Assembly (NCBI GenBank): GCA_023374025.1
Contig: SIJG01000164.1
Coordinates: 124,001-188,000, forward strand
Reading direction: 5' to 3'
DNA length: 64,000 bases
Origin: Heterodera schachtii
Taxonomy: Eukaryota > Nematoda > Chromadorea > Rhabditida > Heteroderidae
Made by a program: the position numbers and the translations under genes. Below, one piece after another: positions 58,601 through 64,000 of the stretch. Under the pieces are notes generated by a model, which was given only the letters and a program-made list of their open reading frames with translations, made no database searches and was not told the origin of the DNA. Numbering within the stretch: the first letter of the stretch is position 1; every line of letters begins with the position of its first letter.

Positions 58601-61091
58601 GTCAGTTCATTGTCTGGCATTATAATAAGGGGAATTTCGATGCAATTTTTTGATTTTTGTTTGATTTTTTTGCGTGCCATTTTGTGTTTATTTGTGCATT
58701 TAATTTCCTCGAGAGTCTTGAAAATTTGCTTTGAAACGCTATAATTAATTCGACTCATTGTCAGTGACTCAAAAAAAACTCATATTAATGACTCAAAAAG
58801 TGTCCAAATAATTTGATACAAATTTTGCCCATAATATTCATGTTGTTTTTATATTATTGTGCTTGCTTGCCGTGTTCTTATTGCTAATTTAATAATTAGT
58901 GATAGTGAAAGATATTTTGGGTCCCATTTTTCTATGAATTTTATTTTTTAGGTTTTTTTTTAACTAATTTATTTTATATTCTATTTTTAAATTTTTGATC
59001 ACTCTTCTTACTTTTAAAAATGATCGGAATCGCACTAAATTTTAAAGAGATAATTAATGGGAAGACAAAGAGAAGCTAATGCTAAGCATAAAACAGTTAG
59101 AATTTTTCGAATTTTTTGCCCACATCCCCCTCCTTCCCATATGTTGCTCAAGGCTTCTTGGAACCACATTTTTTTGTCTATGCCCTACAAAGTTTGGCTT
59201 CTTTTTCCCGGCCCGACACCTATTGTAATTATTCTAATGATGTTTCTTCTATAATTTTGTAAATTATTTGTACACACATTTCTCTCCATTCTTTTCTCTT
59301 TCCCACCTCCTCCCGCCAGCTCAGAGAGCAAACATTATAATAATACATAATATGTACAGTTAGGCACACACCAAATAAAATAAATAAAACAAAATGATGA
59401 TGATGTCCACTTTCCGCCACCACCACCACCGCCCTATTACAATTTGCATACATAAAAGTCAAATGGTCTGACAAAATGACACAAAACAGCGCAGCGCAGC
59501 GCAAAGTGTCCACCGGCGGCGCAGGGCTGCTTGCCGTTGAATAAATAATAATAATAATTGTAATTGTGTGGGGATGGTGTCATTCTTGTTGCCCTCCCTC
59601 ATTCATCTTGGGTGTGTCCTCTAAAACAAACACGGCAAAACGACGGACGACGACAACGACGTTTTGTGGTGGTGGTGGAATTTCGTCCGCGCCGGACACG
59701 CTGCGCCCTGTCCTCCGTGTTTTGTCCATCTTCTTTTCCCGCGCCTTCTCCATCCGCTTCATCCCCCCGCCTAAGCGGCGCCGCGCTACACAGTCCCCCG
59801 TGTTTTGTCCGTCCTCTTTTAGCCGCGCCTCCTCCGCCGCTTCATCCCCCCGCTTAACCTCCACCAAATTACATACACACACACATCATTAGGCTGTTTT
59901 GTTATTTGTGTTGGTCGGTCATTATTACAATTATGTGTTATGTGATGTATTCATTCTCCGGTCCGTCTTCCCCCCCCCCCCCCTCTCCTCCTCTTCAAAT
60001 TCCCAATTCATCCATCTTCTTCCCGTCCCCGGCGGGGGATGGGATTGACCTTCGCGCGGCGTCTTCAGCAGCAGCAGAGGTGACTGACCACCTCGCCGCC
60101 GCGCTGCTTACCGCGCCTATCTCTTCTCACCAGCGTAGCGGGCACACAAGCGGGGGCAGCGCGCTCACACCTTTCCCACCACCTCGCGTCACTGCTGGCG
60201 CGAATTTTTCGCACTTTTCAATCACTCCACCACCCTGCGCACCCTCTTAAATTGCCTTCCCCCCTCCCCCTTCCCATACACTCACTTCAAAACTTCTTCC
60301 CCACCAACCATCATCATCATCATAAGGGGGGGGGGGGGGATGAGGGCCCTCCAACCCCGCGATCTGTGCTGACTTTGCTGATCACAACCGTCTCCTTTTC
60401 GACTTTGGGGAGGGGGGGGGGGGGGAAATTTTGTGATTTTGCGGTTATTCTTCGCCTGCTACTGCTCCAACCCCCCCCCCCCCCCCGGACCGACGGGTGA
60501 CGGAGATAATTAAATTGTTGTAAAATGTGTAATGGAGCGAGTTGAAGCGGAGATTGGAAATGGGAGACCCTTCCCCCCCCTCCCCCATTCTTCGTTCTTC
60601 AACAATAAGACATTCATCCCCTCCCCCATTATTCGGCGCCGCCATAAACTCGGCGAAATTTGTTGGAGGCGCCGCTGACTGTCCGCCGGTGGACAGCGGC
60701 GACAGACGAAAAGCCGCCGCCAGCAGCTTTTCCCACACTAACCCCAAAATTTCACAAATCCGTTTCACACGTTCTGCTGCTTGTCTTTCTTCTGATGCTT
60801 AATCAGCATGAAGAATTTCGTTAAACACATTAACTTTTGTGTGCGGCATCCATTTCATTCACTTTTATTTTAGGAATTTTAAGCATCGAAATTGGAATTA
60901 AAAAAAATTGTGAAATTGGATTTACATGCTCCTAAAACACTTTTGGAAATCGAAATTCCGAGGACACCAAATTGACGAAATCGGATTTTTATATATCTCT
61001 CTTTTATGCATTTTTCTATCCCAATAATCGTCTTTTTGGTCTTTCTTTTTCAAATGGAATTGTTAAATAAAAACAAATTTTTGAAAAGTAT
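58601..61091. other. Region after the last recognised afadin exon
   Basis: 58,601-59,270 is AT-rich intron-like sequence. 59,400-60,800 is GC-rich, with CAC/CAT repeats, C and G runs (60,471-60,486 is 16 C), GACGGACGACGAC words and a degenerate 83-bp tandem repeat. It resembles the GC-rich blocks in intron 8 and the region upstream of afadin, so it may be a promoter region for the 61-64 kb coding sequence. I could not find the missing PDZ strands here. Confidence 0.45.
59711..59859. repeat. Degenerate direct repeat, 83-bp period
   Basis: 59,711-59,776 and 59,794-59,859 share CCGTGTTTTGTCC, TCTTTT-CCGCGCC, TCC-CCGCTTCATCCCCCCGC and TAA. Two units are visible. Confidence 0.7.
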
Positions 61092-61337
61092 TTGTACTTG
61101 TTTTTTGGCATCGAATTTCAATTTGTTACATTAAGCAATTTTTTCATTTGTACTGTACTCTGTAATACCGTGTCACACCCTTACCGTAACCCATTGCATT
61201 TCAAATGGCCACTGATTTTGAGCCATTTGGGCGCAAAATGTGTTGCGTTACTGTGCCCGAGCAGCGTTTCTGTCCCATGTTGGCATTGCCATCATCACCA
61301 TCCGCAATGCCGTTCTTCCATCATCACCAAGGCCAGA

Positions 61338-62063
61338 ATGGTCGGGAGGCTTTCCACCAGCAGCAATTTCCATCGAGCGGCTTTTGACGACGATCAGCTG
61401 ATGCTTTTTCATTCATCATCGTCAAAACTGAACGCACCACCACCGCTAAACAAGCGCCGTCCAACCAGTTTATATGTCACAGAAGTGCAACAACAACCGG
61501 CGGCGACGCCACTTGGCCACCTGCTGCCGACAATTGGCCCAACAATGGCCGGCGCCAAGTGCTGTTTGCTTTTGACCACACCGCCGAGGACGAAAATAAC
61601 TTTGCCACTCACCACCAGTGTTAGCACTAATTATAGCGGTCATTATGACGCTAGTGCTAATGATGGACCACCAAATGGTGGTGGTGGTTTTGTTGTCGAT
61701 GTTGAACGAGAGTTGCCGGTCCCGTTTTTGGCCGGGCCAACCACTGCCACTGCCGCCAATCACCACCCATCACTTCTCCGGGTTGAAGAGGTGATCCAAC
61801 AGCAAGACCATCATCTTCACCACCACAATGATCAGCCGCACCATCAACAGCATCTTCGTCCATTGTTCGTCTCCTGCGGCTCTCGTACTTCTCATCCTCC
61901 TCCTTCAACTCGACCAATTGGAGCAGTACCTGCACCGCCGCCGGCGCTGGACAATGGCTCTTATGCTGTTGCTTCCGATGATGCTCTACTGCTTCAACAT
62001 CATCATTTTCCTCCACCGCAACCACACCATTTTGTTATGCTTCTTCACCTACAGCAAAGCCTT
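61338..62063 (+). CDS. Low-complexity coding segment, unknown protein (part 1)
   Basis: The frame is open from about 61,092 to the TGA at 62,064. The first convincing codons are around ATG 61,338 (MVGRLSTSSNFHRAAFDDDQ). It continues with NKRRPTSLYVTEVQQQPAAT, a Gly run and FVVDVERELPVPFLAG, then His/Gln/Pro-rich sequence ending FPPPQPHHF. A parallel frame from ATG 61,205 (MATDFEPFGRKMCCVTVPEQ) also looks plausible for 60 codons and may be the true start, joined by a frame change. TTCTTCACCTACAG at 62,043-62,056 is a good acceptor-like site. No domain is recognised. It could be a separate gene or afadin C-terminal exons. Confidence 0.45.
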
Positions 62064-62123
62064 TGAACAATGGTGGTCTTCAAATGGGAGACTCTCCGTC
62101 ACTTTTGCCAGCAATAATAATGA

Positions 62124-64000
62124 TGATGGTGGTCAAACGGCCATCAATGGCGGCTTAGCAACCGCGGGACCACCCAGCTACGCGGAGTACTTGGCTTTGG
62201 CAGCAGCGGCTGCTCATCATCGTCCTGCTGGCCCACCGCAGGCGGAGGAATGTGCAGCGGCGGCGATCAGCAGCGGTGGCGCTGCTCATTGTCAGCAGCG
62301 CGAAAGCAAAAGCAGCAGCATAGCACTTCAAATCGGCGACGGATGAGGATGAAGCGGGGCAACATCAATGCGGGACGGGGGAGGGGGAAGCCGTTGAAAA
62401 AGGGTGAAGCAATGATGACGTTGATGAGGAAAAGCATTGGCGAGGAGAGAGCGGAGGAGGGGGAGGAGGAAAAGCGGCGATGTGGAGGACGGCTAATAGC
62501 CGTCAAAGCGGCGAAAGGGGAGGAGAATGTTGGACGGGCATGGGCAGCAGCAGCAGATTGTGAGGATGATGAAGTGGCGGCTAATAGTGCGGATGATCGG
62601 CGGCCGCGAGGACAAAAACACTCATCATCATCATCCTCATTCGCGCACCAATTCGACTCATCCTCAGCAGCTTCGGCTTCACCTCCCCCACCGCCTCCGT
62701 TTGCGCTTCTCCTCCGGGACCCGCAGCAGCGGCGGCCGCGGCGGGGACTGAAAAACAACAACCATCTTCCCCATCCCAATCCCAATCATCCCCATCATCA
62801 AAAGCTTAGCCGTTGTTATCGGACCAATAGCAGCGGTAGCACCACCACCACCACCAGCAACAGCAGCAGCAGTAAGCCGGCGATGACGACGATGACCAAC
62901 AAAAAGTCGAGGACAACGACGACGACGACAAAGAGGACGAGGAGGACGCCGACGACGGCCACTTTGAGCAGCGGCAGCACCAGTGTTGGGCAGCAGCAGC
63001 GAAATTTTCTCATCCACAAATTGCTACTTCAACAGCACCACGCCGTTAGCGCTAGCAGCAATTTGTTGAGGGGAGGCAAAAGCAGCGACGACAGCGGCAG
63101 CGGTGAAAGCGGCGGCGGTGTCCGAGGAAGGGTCAAAGAGGAGGAAGAGGAGGACGAGCGAAGAGAAGCCGAAGCGGAGGGGCGGGAAGAAGAAGAAGCA
63201 CTATTAGCTAAACCGGGGCACCAAAAGCACCGCCAATTCATTGACGAGGATCGGCGGGAAGAAGCAAAAGTACATCCTCATCATCATCATCATTGTGATC
63301 ATCATCAAAAAGATCAAAAGAAACAACGGGTCATTTGCCGCCGTTGTTTGGCTTCTGCTGCTGGGGTGGTGATCATCATCTTCATCATCATAATTATTGC
63401 CGCTTCAACAACAACACCGACAATCATCACCAGCAGCAACAGCAGGCAGGAAGCGGAGGAGCAGGAGGGACAGCAAGATTATTTCAACCATCGCCGCTAC
63501 AACAAGAAAAACGCCGGCGGCAGCGATTTGTTTTTCGACGGATTTTTATTGCCATCACCACCACCGCCACTTGAAGCGGCTTCATCATTTGAACAACAAC
63601 AGCAACAATACCAGCAGATGATGATGGCAGCGAATGGGAATGATTGTGCTGCTTCGGATGGAGGCGAAGGAGGGCAAAACAATTCGGCATTGGCATTGTT
63701 GAAGCCGTCATCCGCTGCTGCTGGCCATGATCAGCAACAACATGACATTGATCGGCGGCCCAACATCAATCAGAATGCCGCCGATGCTAACAGCGACGGC
63801 ACGAAATGTGACAATGGCAATGCCATCACAACGATAACAAGCACTAAGAAGACGAAGAAGAAAGTGAAGGATAAGCTGGCACAATCGAAAGCAATGCTAC
63901 TAATGGTAGTGCCAAAAATGGTGGCGGCGGCAACACCAAAGGAAACAAGTCCCCGGGAGTGGCAAAGTCGCGCAGCAAATTTGGCCAACTGTTGCGCGCA
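62124..64000 (+). CDS. Long disordered coding frame, unknown protein (part 2, runs off the window)
   Basis: 625 codons without a stop, from just after two tandem TGA codons to the window edge. Composition in order: Gly/Arg-rich; acidic-basic (EEENVGRAWAAAADCEDDEV); Ser and Pro runs; Thr/Lys/Arg; an acidic coiled-coil-like stretch (RVKEEEEEDERREAEAEGRE); HPHHHHHC; a hydrophobic run GVVIIIFIIIIIAAS after basic KKQRVICRRC; a Pro/Gln-rich part (FLLPSPPPPLEAASSFEQ); and STKKTKKKVKDKLAQ. The last 120 bp look more protein-like in another frame (KSRSKFGQLLRA). No family recognised; the start, splicing and relation to part 1 are open. Confidence 0.5.

Noticed and set aside
60650..60720. A plus-strand reading containing GGAAD...SGDRR that faintly resembles the missing PDZ strands of afadin
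   Set aside because: The match is a few common residues, no splice sites fit the phase, and the flanking residues do not follow the family pattern.
62267..62785. 172-codon minus-strand frame
   Set aside because: It lies antisense to the long plus-strand frame and is composed of complement-of-repeat Ser, Arg and Gly runs; several similar shadow frames occur up to 63,988.

Overview
The window looks like part of an animal nuclear genome, most probably a nematode, although the phylum is an inference. GC-rich exons are separated by AT-rich spliceosomal introns with GT...AG ends. One long plus-strand gene can be followed exon by exon, and the flanks are full of repeats and small DNA transposons. 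There are no bacterial operons, rRNA genes or CRISPR arrays.

Layout. Positions 1 to about 33,000 are extremely AT-rich and I see no convincing gene. The block is a mosaic of repeats. It holds a large imperfect tandem duplication (17,570-23,105 and 24,490-31,393) whose best-preserved core is a 2.07 kb near-identical pair. Many shorter repeats carry small GC-rich islands. Two hAT-like non-autonomous elements (2,536-2,732 and 16,259-17,209) have matched ends and perfect 8-bp target duplications. From 33 to 39 kb the composition becomes mixed: a GA-rich 54-bp minisatellite, a third hAT-like element (35,607-36,177), two weak coding candidates, a run of 27 G and a small foldback.

The main gene runs from 39,301 to at least 58,600 on the plus strand. 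It is an afadin/canoe orthologue (afd-1/AFDN family), the adherens-junction scaffold that links Rap/Ras GTPases and actin to cell-cell adhesion. The exons encode, in order, a first Ras-association domain, the conserved SNPE linker, a second Ras-association domain, an FHA domain, a DIL domain, and the first strands of a PDZ domain with its carboxylate-binding loop. Low-complexity Gln/His/Asn/Ser insertions interrupt the conserved blocks. The second half of the PDZ domain was not found before the window ends. The introns hold a fourth hAT-like element, a 300-bp near-perfect palindrome flanked by poly-C and poly-G, several tandem arrays and a poly-C-associated repeat family.

From 61.1 kb to the right edge lies a GC-rich low-complexity coding region on the plus strand. 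It includes a 1,877-bp frame with no stop that runs off the window. It may be a second gene or the far C-terminal part of the afadin locus. The apparent reading frame changes several times around 62 kb, so either its structure is complex or the assembly carries indels there.
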